A stretch of 64,000 nt of DNA from Chengkuizengella marina (GTDB taxonomy: Bacteria > Bacillota > Bacilli > Paenibacillales > KCTC-33759): positions 99,361 through 163,360 of the forward strand of contig NZ_SIJB01000012.1 in the NCBI RefSeq assembly GCF_009910845.1, in the 5' to 3' direction. Shown here in pieces: positions 38,586 through 47,362 of the stretch. A program made the position numbers and the translations under genes. The notes under the pieces are model-generated. The model searched no databases, had not been told where the DNA came from, and saw only the letters and a list, made by a program, of their open reading frames with translations. Numbering within the stretch: the first letter of the stretch is position 1; every line of letters starts with the position of its first letter.

Positions 38586-39245
38586 ATGATTACTGCTATA
38601 TCCATGTTAATTCTTGCATTAGCAGTTAGCTTAGATGGTTTTGGAGTAGGAATTATGTATGGTTTAAGAAAAATCAAAATTCCTCTAATCTCCATAATTA
38701 TAATTGCGATTTGCTCCGGTGTCATCATATTTATTTCAATGCAAATGGGTGTTTTATTGTTAAAGTTTTTGCCTCCTTTTCTCGCAAAAATTATAGGTTC
38801 AATGATCCTTGTCTCTATAGGGATATGGGCAATTATTCAAATGAAAATTCAAAGGAAAAATGATAATGAGCGGGAGCCTGTCACCGTTGTTTCAGATGAG
38901 AAAAAAACAATTGTTCACATTGAATTAAAAAGAATAGGTTTAGTTATTGAAATATTAAAAAAACCTGTAAAAGCGGATGTAGATCGTTCAGGAGTTATTT
39001 CAGCTAGTGAAGCAGCATTTTTAGGTATAGCTTTGTCTTTAGATGCTTTTGGAGCGGGTATTGGAGCTGCCCTGATCGGTTTTTCTCCACTGCTAACATC
39101 TATAGTCATTGCATTTTCATCCGGTTGTTTTATTTTATTAGGATTGCGCACTGGATATATTTTTTCTGAAACAAGATGGATTCGTAGACTTACTGTGTTA
39201 CCTGGTATTATACTAATAGTAATGGGACTAATAAAGCTACTCTAA
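38586..39245 (+). CDS. ytaF: YtaF sporulation membrane protein (MntP-like)
   Basis: The protein has 219 residues from the ATG at 38586, behind AGAGGAGGGG; a GTG at 38565 overlaps that site and is rejected. Six helices come in two repeats, each with a SLDGFGVG or SLDAFGAG motif in a helix. This is the arrangement of the MntP/YtaF manganese-exporter superfamily. A polar cytoplasmic segment (about 95-130) lies between the halves. In Bacillus ytaF is a sporulation gene; transport activity is inferred. Confidence 0.88.
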   Translation: MITAISMLILALAVSLDGFGVGIMYGLRKIKIPLISIIIIAICSGVIIFISMQMGVLLLKFLPPFLAKIIGSMILVSIGIWAIIQMKIQRKNDNEREPVTVVSDEKKTIVHIELKRIGLVIEILKKPVKADVDRSGVISASEAAFLGIALSLDAFGAGIGAALIGFSPLLTSIVIAFSSGCFILLGLRTGYIFSETRWIRRLTVLPGIILIVMGLIKLL

Positions 39246-39336
39246 AATACGCCAAGCCAAATAAAAACTACAAAAATGAACAATAACGCTAACGGAGAAT
39301 ATTCTGAATAAAATCATGATAAAAGGTGACTAAACA

Positions 39337-39933
39337 ATGAACGTGGGATTAACAGGTGGCATAGCTACTGGAAAAAGCACAGTATCAAATATGTTAGTTG
39401 AGCGAGGAGCTCGATTAATAGATGCGGATGTTATTGCCAGGGAAGTTGTTCTCCCTGGTCATCCTGTTTTGAAAGAAGTTGCGGAACATTTTGGACAAGA
39501 TATATTGTTAGAGGATGGGTCTTTAAATCGTGCTCAATTAGGAGAAATCATTTTTAATGATCCATCTGCTCGTAAAGATCTTGAAGGTTTGTTACACCCA
39601 CAAATTCGTTCATTAATGAAAGAGAGAATGGCTCAATATGAAATGGAAGAGCCAGAGCGTTTAGTAGTTGTAGATATACCATTATTATTTGAATCAAATC
39701 TCCAGGAACTTTTTTCTTCTGTTGTTTTAGTTTATGTACCGGAGTCCATCCAATTGGAACGATTAATGAACCGAAATCAGCTTAGTTTAGAGGAAGCGAA
39801 AAAAAGAATAGAAGCTCAAATGCCAATTGAAAATAAAAAAAAGTTAGCTGATTTTATTATTGATAATAGTAAAAGTATAGAGCATACAGAAAAACAAGTG
39901 GAACAATTTTGGGAGGATATATTTATGAAATGA
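39337..39933 (+). CDS. coaE: Dephospho-CoA kinase
   Basis: This 198-residue kinase catalyses the last step of CoA synthesis. It has P-loop GLTGGIATGKSTV, LIDADVIAREVV, a lid around RLMNRNQLSLEEAKKRIEAQ, and DFIIDNS near the C-terminus. Its stop overlaps the next gene by four bases. Confidence 0.95.
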   Translation: MNVGLTGGIATGKSTVSNMLVERGARLIDADVIAREVVLPGHPVLKEVAEHFGQDILLEDGSLNRAQLGEIIFNDPSARKDLEGLLHPQIRSLMKERMAQYEMEEPERLVVVDIPLLFESNLQELFSSVVLVYVPESIQLERLMNRNQLSLEEAKKRIEAQMPIENKKKLADFIIDNSKSIEHTEKQVEQFWEDIFMK

Positions 39934-40550
39934 ATATCATTATAAAAAAACGTTATTTTCTTATTTTATTTTTATTATTTATTGCCATTTTATTTTATAA
40001 CACAAACTGGTTAGGAAAATTAATTTATCCAATAAAATATAAAGAAGAGATTCAAGTTGTCTCAAATGATTACAATATAGATCCATTTTTTGTGGCAGCT
40101 ATTATTCGAGTAGAGAGTAATTATAAATCAGATAAAGTTTCTTCAAAAAATGCAATGGGTGTTATGCAAATTATGCCTGAAACAGCAGATTGGATCATTC
40201 AAATGGCAAGTTCACCAAATCTAAGTAAGGATAAAATGTTAGATGTTCGGGTGAATATTCAGATGGGTGTATGGTATCTGAATGCTTTATACATAGAATT
40301 TAAACCATATTTAAATAACAAACCTATAAGAGATCAAATTTCTTTATTATGTGCTGCATATAATGCTGGTCCAGGAAATGTGAAAAAATGGTTGAATGAA
40401 GAAGAAACATGGGATGGAAGCTATAACAATATTGAACAAATTCCTTTTGGAGAAACAAGGCATTACATTACAAGAACTATATATTATTATGAAAAGTATA
40501 AAAAAATATATGGTCCTTCATTAAATGTTGAAAAAACTTATGAAAAGTAA
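39930..40550 (+). CDS. Membrane-anchored lytic transglycosylase (SLT domain)
   Basis: The protein has 206 residues. The ATG at 39930 overlaps the coaE stop; GGGAGG at 39911-39916 serves it. One N-terminal helix (about 8-26) anchors it with the catalytic domain outside. SLT motifs: AAIIRVESNYKSDKVSSKNA with the catalytic Glu, MGVMQIMPETADW, and AAYNAGPGNVKKWL. It cleaves peptidoglycan. Coupling to coaE is typical of this locus in Bacillales. Confidence 0.88.
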   Translation: MNIIIKKRYFLILFLLFIAILFYNTNWLGKLIYPIKYKEEIQVVSNDYNIDPFFVAAIIRVESNYKSDKVSSKNAMGVMQIMPETADWIIQMASSPNLSKDKMLDVRVNIQMGVWYLNALYIEFKPYLNNKPIRDQISLLCAAYNAGPGNVKKWLNEEETWDGSYNNIEQIPFGETRHYITRTIYYYEKYKKIYGPSLNVEKTYEK

Positions 40551-40585
40551 AAGTGCCAAACTGTATAATGACAGTTTGACACCTT
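40551..40585. terminator. Hairpin between transglycosylase and SASP genes
   Basis: AAGTG.CAAACTGT and ACAGTTTG.CACCTT pair around ATAATG with one mismatch. There is little T run, so this may be a shared weak terminator of two convergent genes. Confidence 0.55.
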
Positions 40586-40601
40586 AATAATTAAAGTTAA
40601 A

Positions 40602-40832
40602 TTACTGATAATTTTGATGGCCAGCTAATTGCTGTTCTGCCATTTGAACTAAACGACGAGTAATGTTACCACCAATACTACCTGTGTCACGAGTGGCCAT
40701 GTTACCATAGTAACCATCCTGAGGAATAGCAATTCCTAATTCTTGAGCAACTTCATACTTCATTTGATCTAAAGCTGCATTAGCTTGAGGTACAACAAGT
40801 TGATTACTTGAACGATTTTGTCCTTGTGCCAT
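40602..40832 (-). CDS. Small acid-soluble spore protein, alpha/beta type
   Basis: The protein has 76 residues. NQLVVPQANAALDQMKYEVA and GGNITRRLVQMAEQQLAG are the two conserved SASP blocks. The germination-protease cut site lies in the KYEVAQELGI segment. These proteins coat spore DNA and protect it from UV. AAGGAGGTG precedes the start; an ATG two codons earlier (40838) is also possible. Its presence shows the organism forms endospores. Confidence 0.93.
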   Translation of the reverse strand: MAQGQNRSSNQLVVPQANAALDQMKYEVAQELGIAIPQDGYYGNMATRDTGSIGGNITRRLVQMAEQQLAGHQNYQ

Positions 40833-41008
40833 AATCATATCACCTCCTTGTCGTTTGTAGTTCTATTATGTGACGATTATCTTATATTCATAACAGGAAA
40901 CGTATACCAATTACTAAGAAGAGCCTTTTTCTTTAGTAATATGTTTAAAAAATTGCTCTATAATGGGCTTTTTATGATTAAGTATAAATAATATAGGAGG
41001 AAAAGTTG

Positions 41009-41488
41009 ATGAGATGTCCTTACTGTAATAATGATGGGGCGAAAGTATTGGATTCAAGACCAGCCAATGAGAATAAATCAATTAGACGACGTAGAGAATG
41101 TGAGCAATGCCATAAAAGGTTTACTACGTTTGAAATGGTTGAAGAAACCCCTTTAATTGTTATTAAAAAAGATGGAAGCAGAGAAGAGTTTATGAGGGAT
41201 AAGATATTAAGAGGGCTTATAAGAGCATGTGAAAAAAGACCTGTATCCGTTGAACGATTAGAAAAGATCGTTTCAGAGGTAGAGCAGGAGTTGAGAAATA
41301 CAGCCCACACAGAGGTAAAAAGTATAGAAATTGGAGAACTAGTTATGGAACAATTACACCCTGTTGATGAAGTAGCTTATGTTCGTTTTGCATCAGTTTA
41401 TAGACAATTTAAAGATATCAATATGTTTATGAAGGAACTAAATCATCTCCTCCATAAAAGTCCTTTACATATCGATAAAAATGAATAG
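41009..41488 (+). CDS. nrdR: Ribonucleotide reductase repressor NrdR
   Basis: The protein has 159 residues. An N-terminal zinc ribbon (MRCPYCNN...CEQCHKRF) is followed by an ATP-cone domain (about 49-139, [20 protein letters not shown]). NrdR represses nrd genes when dATP binds. AGGAGG lies nine bases before the ATG at 41009. In Bacillus dnaB and dnaI follow; here a tRNA gene and a prophage remnant come next. Confidence 0.95.
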   Translation: MRCPYCNNDGAKVLDSRPANENKSIRRRRECEQCHKRFTTFEMVEETPLIVIKKDGSREEFMRDKILRGLIRACEKRPVSVERLEKIVSEVEQELRNTAHTEVKSIEIGELVMEQLHPVDEVAYVRFASVYRQFKDINMFMKELNHLLHKSPLHIDKNE

Positions 41489-41556
41489 CTATCTAAAAAG
41501 AAATTGCTTGCAGAAAAAAGACCATAAAGCTATAATTAGTGGAGTTGTTGCAGTAT

Positions 41557-41632
41557 GGGGCCATAGCTCAGCTGGGAGAGCGCTACGCTGGCAGCGTAGA
41601 GGTCAGGGGTTCGATCCCCCTTGGCTCCACCA
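41557..41632 (+). tRNA. tRNA-Ala (anticodon GGC)
   Basis: A complete cloverleaf of 76 bases ends in an encoded CCA. The acceptor GGGGCCA pairs with TGGCTCC. The anticodon loop CTGGCAG gives GGC, reading GCC and GCU. The T loop is TTCGATC. The integrase gene that follows, reading toward it, makes its 3' end the likely phage attachment site. Confidence 0.97.
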
Positions 41633-41648
41633 TATAATAATCGCGGAA

Positions 41649-41673
41649 TCCTTTGATATAAAAGGTTTTTTTT
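41649..41673 (+). terminator. Terminator after tRNA-Ala
   Basis: ATCCTTT and AAAGG(T) pair around GATATA, followed by a T run. A short stem. Confidence 0.6.
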
Positions 41674-41750
41674 AATACAATGAAATTTTACTAAGATTCT
41701 CAAAATAGCTATTAGACTATTTTGACAACGAATTGACAACCTTTAGTAAG

Positions 41751-42920
41751 CTAAAGTGTGTTAGATGACATAGAATAAAACGATTTTCCAAATTGTTCTG
41801 CTGTATCTTTCTGCATATTGGGTAAGATATGACTATAGGTATCTAATGTAATTCTGATGTTTGCATGACCAAGTCGTTCAGAAACGATTTTTGGGTGGAC
41901 ATCTTGTTTTAATAATAAAGAGGCATGAGTATGCCTTAGGTCATGGAATGAAATTCTTGGAACATTTGATTTTTTGATTATACTTGCCATTGATCGGAGT
42001 AGATTTCTTGGATTAACTGGCGTTCCAATATTAGATGGAATAACTAAATCCATATCTTTATAAAGAGGTCCTGCTTTTAATCTTTCTGTATTTAGAAAAT
42101 TCTTTTTGTAGTTTTCTAACTTTTTGGAAGTATTCTTATCAATAGAAATTAATCGATTACCTGCACTTGTTTTAGTTTGCGTATTAAAGTTTTTACCATC
42201 GTGTGTAAGAGTTTGACGAACTGAAATATAATTGTTTTCAAGGTCGACATCTTTCCATCTTAAACCTAATATTTCTCCTTGTCTCATTCCAGTAGTGAGA
42301 GCTAATAAAAAAGCCATATAATATCGACTTGTTTCTTCTGCGTTTTTTAGGAATACTTGTGTTTCGGAATTGTCCCATATTAATATTTCTTTTTTATCGA
42401 CTTTAGGTCTGTCAACCAACGAAGCAACATTTTTGGAAAGATAGCCCCATTTGGTAGCAGTTTTCAAAGCAGTTTTTAAAACGGTATGGATATCTAGAAT
42501 AGTACGATTTGACAGATCTTTTTCTAAAGATAGATGTTTAAAAAAATGTTCAATATGTAACGCTTTAATTTTTGATAATTGTTTTCTACCTAAAAACGGC
42601 TTAATATGTAACCTTGTATGGCTTGAATCTCGTGCATATGTGACTGATTTAACTCTCCCCTCTCTTGCTTTTATCCAGAGATCCATGAATTCATTGAGTG
42701 TAATTTCTTTTTCAACCATTTCACCTTGTTCATATTCAGTAATTAATGCTGCACATGCCTTTTCAGCTTCTCTTTTTGTCTTAAATCCACTTCGAGTAAT
42801 TTGTCGCCTTTTTCCGTCAGGGTCTTTACCTGGAGAAACAGAAAATGACCATGTTGCCCTACAAGTACATTTCTTTTTTTTATCGCATTTACACCCACGC
42901 TTACGGTATGAACCTTTCAT
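41751..42920 (-). CDS. Phage integrase (tyrosine recombinase)
   Basis: The protein has 389 residues. The N-terminal arm-binding domain (about 1-60) carries a cysteine/lysine-rich CKCDKKKKCTCRATW insertion. The SAM-like core-binding domain spans about 65-160. The catalytic residues are Arg in TTGMRQGEILGLRW (near 212), His326 and Arg329 in HDLRHTHA, His352 in LGH, and Tyr362 in DTYSH. All are present, so it may be active. GGGAGG precedes the ATG. It points toward the adjacent tRNA gene, the usual arrangement for integration there. Confidence 0.94.
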   Translation of the reverse strand: MKGSYRKRGCKCDKKKKCTCRATWSFSVSPGKDPDGKRRQITRSGFKTKREAEKACAALITEYEQGEMVEKEITLNEFMDLWIKAREGRVKSVTYARDSSHTRLHIKPFLGRKQLSKIKALHIEHFFKHLSLEKDLSNRTILDIHTVLKTALKTATKWGYLSKNVASLVDRPKVDKKEILIWDNSETQVFLKNAEETSRYYMAFLLALTTGMRQGEILGLRWKDVDLENNYISVRQTLTHDGKNFNTQTKTSAGNRLISIDKNTSKKLENYKKNFLNTERLKAGPLYKDMDLVIPSNIGTPVNPRNLLRSMASIIKKSNVPRISFHDLRHTHASLLLKQDVHPKIVSERLGHANIRITLDTYSHILPNMQKDTAEQFGKSFYSMSSNTL

Positions 42921-42944
42921 AGTTTGTTTCCTCCCTTAATAATA

Positions 42945-43313
42945 TTAATCATTATTATTTTGCCTCAAAGCAGTCCTTAGAAAAGCTATAGCAAGTTTAG
43001 CTTGTTCTTCACTTAAAGTTTTTCCATCGAGTGTTAACGAGTATTTATCAAGTAGAGAATTATCATTCAACTCTAAGGACTCAGTGAAATCTCTCTCGTT
43101 ATCTATAGGTAGAGGATTGTTTGTTTTTCCAAGTAAATAGTCAGTGGAAGTATTTAAAATATCAGCTAATTTGGAAAGTACATCACTAGGTGGAATTGTT
43201 CTATTAGCTTCATAATTGGCAAAATTAGGTCTTTTCATATCTAATCTCTGTGCCAACTCTTCCTGTGTAAATCCTTTCTTTACTCGTCTTTCTTTAATTC
43301 TTTGACCCAACAT
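42945..43313 (-). CDS. Phage repressor, CI-like XRE family
   Basis: The protein has 122 residues from the ATG at 43313, behind GGAGG. The N-terminal helix-turn-helix runs from about 2 to 60 (RIKERRVKKGFTQEELAQRL, then FANYEANRTIPP). The C-terminal part is short and lacks a peptidase domain. It likely maintains lysogeny and reads leftward with the integrase. Its promoter region is shared with the divergent Cro-like gene and contains a palindromic operator. Confidence 0.88.
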   Translation of the reverse strand: MLGQRIKERRVKKGFTQEELAQRLDMKRPNFANYEANRTIPPSDVLSKLADILNTSTDYLLGKTNNPLPIDNERDFTESLELNDNSLLDKYSLTLDGKTLSEEQAKLAIAFLRTALRQNNND

Positions 43314-43360
43314 AACAAATTCCTCCAAATATTTTTTTAAAAAAACTATTTTATGTATTG

Positions 43361-43377
43361 CGTTTTTTAAAACAACG
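43361..43377. promoter_or_regulatory. Phage operator O1
   Basis: CGTTT-TTTAAAA-CAACG is an imperfect 17-base palindrome in the 106-base space between the repressor and the Cro-like gene. Two near-identical sites lie at 43703 and 43771. Confidence 0.6.
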
Positions 43378-43419
43378 TGGTATCATTTAGAAAAACATCA
43401 TAGAAAGGAGGTGTACTTG

Positions 43420-43668
43420 TTGAAAGAAAAAGATAACATCAAAACTGTACCTCGCCCTCTGTTCAAAACATTAAGAAAGGAACGAGGAAGTCAAAGATTT
43501 GTTTCGATTGAATTAGATATAGCTGAATCATATCTAAGGCATCTTGAAAATGGTTATTGTGATCCTAGTCCTAAATTAATGTTCAAAATTGCAGATTATT
43601 TTCAATGCAGTGTCTATGACTTGTTCCCGGATTTGGCTGACCTTAAAAATTGGTCAAATAATGCTTAA
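43420..43668 (+). CDS. Cro-like XRE-family regulator
   Basis: The protein has 82 residues from a TTG at 43420, which sits nine bases after AAAGGAGG; a GTG at 43411 touches that site and is less likely. The helix-turn-helix is at about 16-70 (RPLFKTLRKERGSQRFVSIE, then YLRHLENGYCDPSPKLMFKI). The size and divergent placement opposite the repressor suggest a Cro-type or anti-lysogeny role. Confidence 0.8.
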   Translation: MKEKDNIKTVPRPLFKTLRKERGSQRFVSIELDIAESYLRHLENGYCDPSPKLMFKIADYFQCSVYDLFPDLADLKNWSNNA

Positions 43669-43702
43669 TATGTTTATTTACTGATCTAAGAACATTATAC
43701 AA

Positions 43703-43787
43703 CGTTGCTTAAAACAACGCAAGTAATAATTATAGTTTTTTTAATTATGCTTATTTTGTTATTCATTTTAGGTTGTTTTAAACAACT
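43703..43787. promoter_or_regulatory. Phage operators O2 and O3
   Basis: O2 is CGTTG-CTTAAAA-CAACG (43703-43719) and O3 is GGTTG-TTTTAAA-CAACT (43771-43787). Both are 17 bases with GTTG/CAAC arms. They fill the 164-base space between the Cro-like gene and the excisionase-like gene, so the rightward early operon is likely under the same repressor as O1. Confidence 0.6.
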
Positions 43788-43832
43788 ATTACTGTTATTT
43801 ATAGTAACGAAGAAAGGAGGTGGAATATCCCC

Positions 43833-44036
43833 ATGTCACATGAAACAATGCCAGATGTGTTAATGGCAAAGCATATTAAAGTCGTCTTGAGTATTTCAGA
43901 AAGAAGAGCATATGAAATTATGGATTTAAAATCATTTCCATTAATACGAATTGGAAGAAGTAAACGTGTTGCAAAAGAATCATTCTTTAGATGGCTAAAA
44001 GAACAAGAAAGTAAAAATGAAACGTTACTAGGTTAA
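43833..44036 (+). CDS. Excisionase-like helix-turn-helix protein
   Basis: The protein has 67 residues. It is a winged helix-turn-helix of the HTH_17/Xis type: HIKVVLSISERRAYEIMDLK, then FPLIRIGRSKRVAKESFFRW. AAAGGAGGTGG precedes the ATG. Small proteins of this type in this place control excision or early transcription. Confidence 0.78.
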   Translation: MSHETMPDVLMAKHIKVVLSISERRAYEIMDLKSFPLIRIGRSKRVAKESFFRWLKEQESKNETLLG

Positions 44037-44059
44037 AAAAATAAAAGAGGGTGGATTAA

Positions 44060-44761
44060 ATGAACCAATTAACAATCATTAATCAAGATGGAAAGTTATT
44101 AGTGGACAGTCGAGAAGTAGCAGAGATGGTTAATAAAAGACATGATCATTTAATTAGAGATATTGACGGGTATGTAACAGTGCTTATTCAAAACCCAAAC
44201 TTGGGGGCTGATGAATTTTTTATATTAGACTATTACAAATCAGGAACAGGCAAAGCATACAAGAGATATCTTTTAACTAAAAAAGGATGCGACATGGTAG
44301 CCAACAAAATGACTGGTGAAAAAGGTGTATTGTTTACCGCAACATATGTCACACAATTTGAAGAAATGGAGAAGCAATTACAAAACAAAGCACTTCCTCA
44401 AAATGAGGCAATGGCAATGGCACTACGTCAAACTGCTGACATGATGGACAAGCTACCAAAGATGGAACAAAAATTTGATCAAAAAATAGAAGCTATTGAC
44501 CAAAAAGTAGAAAAACAAATCACACTTACGCAAGGCGAGCAAAGGGGTGTACAAAGAAAAGTAGCATTAAGAGTTTACATGTTTTCAAAGGACAAAGAAG
44601 AAAGAAGATATTTATTTGCTGAACTGTACCGAGACATTAAAGATCGTTGGAAAGTACCAAGTTATCGTGATGTACTAAGGCAAGACAGAAAGGATGTTGT
44701 TAAATACATCAACGCTTGGGTTCCTAAAAAGAAAGATGAAGAGAATGGAGAGATAGCATGA
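44060..44761 (+). CDS. Rha-family phage regulatory protein
   Basis: The protein has 233 residues. The N-terminal Rha domain (about 10-100) has VDSREVAEMVNKRHDHLIRD and FILDYYKSGTGKAYKRYLLT followed by KKGCDMVANKMTG. A central coiled-coil-like segment lies at about 125-160. The C-terminal basic domain (about 165-225) resembles the ORF6C domain of phage antirepressors. Rha proteins interfere with phage growth or regulate early genes. GAGGGTGG precedes the ATG. Confidence 0.88.
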   Translation: MNQLTIINQDGKLLVDSREVAEMVNKRHDHLIRDIDGYVTVLIQNPNLGADEFFILDYYKSGTGKAYKRYLLTKKGCDMVANKMTGEKGVLFTATYVTQFEEMEKQLQNKALPQNEAMAMALRQTADMMDKLPKMEQKFDQKIEAIDQKVEKQITLTQGEQRGVQRKVALRVYMFSKDKEERRYLFAELYRDIKDRWKVPSYRDVLRQDRKDVVKYINAWVPKKKDEENGEIA

Positions 44762-44931
44762 CTAAAGAAGCCGTTGCAAAGAAAGTGTTCTTTGATGAAT
44801 GTATCAATGAAAAATGCGGAAAAGAGATTTATGAAGGTGAAAAATACTGGTTTAAAGGTAATGAGCGTTTCTGCTCTTGTAGATGTCTGAGTGAACATAT
44901 GGGAGCAGTTAAATTAAAAGCAGGGGAGTGA
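44758..44931 (+). CDS. Small cysteine-rich phage protein
   Basis: The protein has 57 residues. The ATG overlaps the rha stop (GCATGA). Cysteines in DECINEKCGKEI and FCSCRCLSEH form a plausible four-cysteine zinc site. There is no membrane segment. I do not recognise the family. It lies in a tight operon, which supports it being real. Confidence 0.65.
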   Translation: MTKEAVAKKVFFDECINEKCGKEIYEGEKYWFKGNERFCSCRCLSEHMGAVKLKAGE

Positions 44932-44937
44932 GTATAG

Positions 44938-45294
44938 GTGGAAATTACATCAAATATTTTAGCTAGAATTATTGAACAGTTAGAAATACAAATTGACGAG
45001 TATATTCAAAACTACCCTTCAGAGCCTAAAATACTACTTTGGAGAATAGAAAATGCGGAAGAAACTTGGATGATTTATGAAGGTTGGAGAAACATGAGAT
45101 TTAAATTTGAACATGCTGAGTTTAGCTTTTTGGAATTATGTAACTTAGTAGAAATGATGCATGGTGTAACGAATGAAAAACGATTTATGGAAGAGTTAAC
45201 AAAGCGAGTAAAAGAAATTGCGAATGAGAGAATACAACTTTTCATGAAACATCATGAAAAAGAAATAGCGAGCTGCGCCAACAGCATCGCCTAA
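44938..45294 (+). CDS. Hypothetical phage protein
   Basis: The protein has 118 residues, GTG start behind GGGGAGTG. It is largely helical with several Trp and Met (ILLWRIENAEETWMIYEGW). No motif recognised. It sits between the Cys-rich protein and Gam in the early operon. Confidence 0.65.
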   Translation: MEITSNILARIIEQLEIQIDEYIQNYPSEPKILLWRIENAEETWMIYEGWRNMRFKFEHAEFSFLELCNLVEMMHGVTNEKRFMEELTKRVKEIANERIQLFMKHHEKEIASCANSIA

Positions 45295-45348
45295 TCATTA
45301 AAAAACAAATTTGAGGTCATTATACCATATTTATTAGGAGGGTCAAAT

Positions 45349-45894
45349 ATGAATCAAGTAAATGCGTTAGTTCAGCATGACTTAGACACGATCAATGAAG
45401 TGCAAGATGAACGTTTTAAAATAACAGATTTAAAATCATTATCATGGGCTATGCGTATTTTATCAGCTTTAGCAGCAAAGAAAAATGAGGTAAATAATTT
45501 AGCTGATGAAGAGATTAGAAGAATAGAAACTTACCGCAAATCAGAACTAGATGTAATGGAACAATCAGAATCATATTTTAAATCATTAATAAATGAATAT
45601 GGGGTTAATCGTAAAGAAAGTGATTCTAAGTTTAAAAGCGAGAAAACACCATATGGAAAAATAGGATTCCGTAAACAACAATCACAATGGAATTATCAAG
45701 ATGATGAGTTAGTTGAATTCCTTCAAAAAGAACATTCCGATTTAATTCGCACTAAAAAAGAGCCTATTAAAAAAGAGATTAAGCAACGATTTAAAGTAAC
45801 TAAAGGAAAAGTTTATGACGGAAACGGACAATTAGTTGCTGGAATATCAGTAGAGGAACGTCCTGACAAATTAGATATACAAGTGGAGGTATAG
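45349..45894 (+). CDS. Gam-like host-nuclease inhibitor
   Basis: The protein has 181 residues. A helical N-terminus (ALAAKKNEVNNLADEEIRRI) and a C-terminal TPYGKIGFRKQQSQWNYQDD stretch are typical of the Mu Gam family, which binds DNA ends and blocks host exonuclease. AGGAGGGTC precedes the ATG. Adjacent ERF and SSB make a recombination module. Confidence 0.85.
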   Translation: MNQVNALVQHDLDTINEVQDERFKITDLKSLSWAMRILSALAAKKNEVNNLADEEIRRIETYRKSELDVMEQSESYFKSLINEYGVNRKESDSKFKSEKTPYGKIGFRKQQSQWNYQDDELVEFLQKEHSDLIRTKKEPIKKEIKQRFKVTKGKVYDGNGQLVAGISVEERPDKLDIQVEV

Positions 45895-45895
45895 A

Positions 45896-46552
45896 ATGGG
45901 TGACAAAACAGGTTTATATCAGAAAATGTTAAAAGTTATGTCTGAGGTTGATTACCTTCAAAAAGATAACAAGGTAGAGTTTGAAACAACAAAATACAAA
46001 ACTCAATACAAAGCTATTTCAGAAGAAAAAGTTACTACTTCTGTAAGAACCGCGTTAGTCGAAAATAAACTAGTTGTATTCCCTATCGAGCAAAAGCATT
46101 CAAAAGACGGCAACCTTACAACTGTAGATGTGAAATACAAAATTGTAGATGCTGAAACAGGTGAAAGTGAAATATTAGTTAGTTCTGGTACTGGAGTGGA
46201 CACTCAGGATAAAGGCGTAGGAAAAGCCATGACTTACGCATTTAAGTATTTATTTTTACGTTCATTTGCTATTCCGACAGGTGAAGATCCAGATAAAATT
46301 TCATCTGCTGAATTAGATGAAAAGCAGAAAAAACAAGCTGAAGAACGAGAAAAAAAACTAAACAGCGTTTTGATTAAATGGAAAACTCTTAGTGAAGAAA
46401 AAGACGAAACCAAGGCAACAGAACAGTTTAAAAAGTGGTTAAAAGAGAAAGGTACAACTTATGAAACAGTAGATATAGAATCTCTTAATAACTTTGAAAT
46501 AACATTTACAAAATGGTTAAACGAAAAAGCTAAAGAGCAGAAAGGGGCATAA
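45896..46552 (+). CDS. ERF-family single-strand annealing protein
   Basis: The protein has 218 residues. ERF core at about 1-150: [18 protein letters not shown], then [20 protein letters not shown] and [18 protein letters not shown]. This family anneals complementary strands in phage recombination. A charged helical tail follows. It starts one base after the gam stop. Confidence 0.9.
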   Translation: MGDKTGLYQKMLKVMSEVDYLQKDNKVEFETTKYKTQYKAISEEKVTTSVRTALVENKLVVFPIEQKHSKDGNLTTVDVKYKIVDAETGESEILVSSGTGVDTQDKGVGKAMTYAFKYLFLRSFAIPTGEDPDKISSAELDEKQKKQAEEREKKLNSVLIKWKTLSEEKDETKATEQFKKWLKEKGTTYETVDIESLNNFEITFTKWLNEKAKEQKGA

Positions 46553-46554
46553 AA

Positions 46555-46956
46555 ATGTTAAACCGTATAATCTTGATCGGTAGGTTAACAAAAGACCCAG
46601 AGAAACGTTTTACACCTAATGGCGTAGCTACATGCACCTTTACATTAGCAGTAGAAAGGCCATTTAAAAACAATGGTCAAAAAGAAACGGATTTTATCAA
46701 TATCGTGACTTGGAAAAAATTAGCTGAAACATGTGCTAATTACTTGGGAAAAGGTAGATTAATCGGGTTAGATGGAAGATTGCAGATACGAAACTATGAG
46801 AACAACGAAGGTAGAAAAGTGTATGTGTCTGAGGTAGTGGCAGAGAGTGTTAGGTTTCTTGAACATAAGGACGTAAGTGAAGCTGAGGAAGTTGGTAATT
46901 TCACTGACGGTAATAGTAAACCTATCGAGTTATGTGATGATGATTTACCGTTCTAG
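46555..46956 (+). CDS. ssb: Single-stranded DNA-binding protein
   Basis: This 133-residue OB-fold protein has [38 protein letters not shown] and the C-terminal acidic tip DDDLPF, which recruits partner proteins. It is smaller than the host SSB, as phage copies usually are. It follows ERF by two bases. Confidence 0.94.
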   Translation: MLNRIILIGRLTKDPEKRFTPNGVATCTFTLAVERPFKNNGQKETDFINIVTWKKLAETCANYLGKGRLIGLDGRLQIRNYENNEGRKVYVSEVVAESVRFLEHKDVSEAEEVGNFTDGNSKPIELCDDDLPF

Positions 46957-46968
46957 GAGGGTGGACTA

Positions 46969-47358
46969 ATGGACTTAGATGCACATATTAAAGAGGTTAC
47001 AACATTACGCAATAAAGCAGATAAATTAATAGAAGATAGTCCAGGAGCTCTTTTAAAAAAGATTGAAATATTAGCAAGATGTTTGGTGTTTATAGGTAGA
47101 GTATCTAGTCAATTAGATGGAGATTACAAGCGCATATATGCTCAAAGAAAGTATGAATACTCTTTCGCTGAAATCAATGCTAAATCACCTAAAAAAGCCC
47201 ATGCGGAGTTAGCAGTTAAAGATTTAAGAGAGAAAGAAGCAGAAACATATCAGATGATGCAACGGTGGAGAAATGCCTTTAGTAGCTCACAGGAAGAAAT
47301 ACACGCTCTAAAACTAAAAATGAGAATTGATTTTGAGAACAATCAATATGGAGGTTGA
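46969..47358 (+). CDS. Hypothetical phage protein
   Basis: The protein has 129 residues, all helical and charged, with no motif I recognise. GGAGGGTGG precedes the ATG. It lies between ssb and the HNH gene in the same operon. Confidence 0.65.
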   Translation: MDLDAHIKEVTTLRNKADKLIEDSPGALLKKIEILARCLVFIGRVSSQLDGDYKRIYAQRKYEYSFAEINAKSPKKAHAELAVKDLREKEAETYQMMQRWRNAFSSSQEEIHALKLKMRIDFENNQYGG

Positions 47359-47362
47359 TCTT

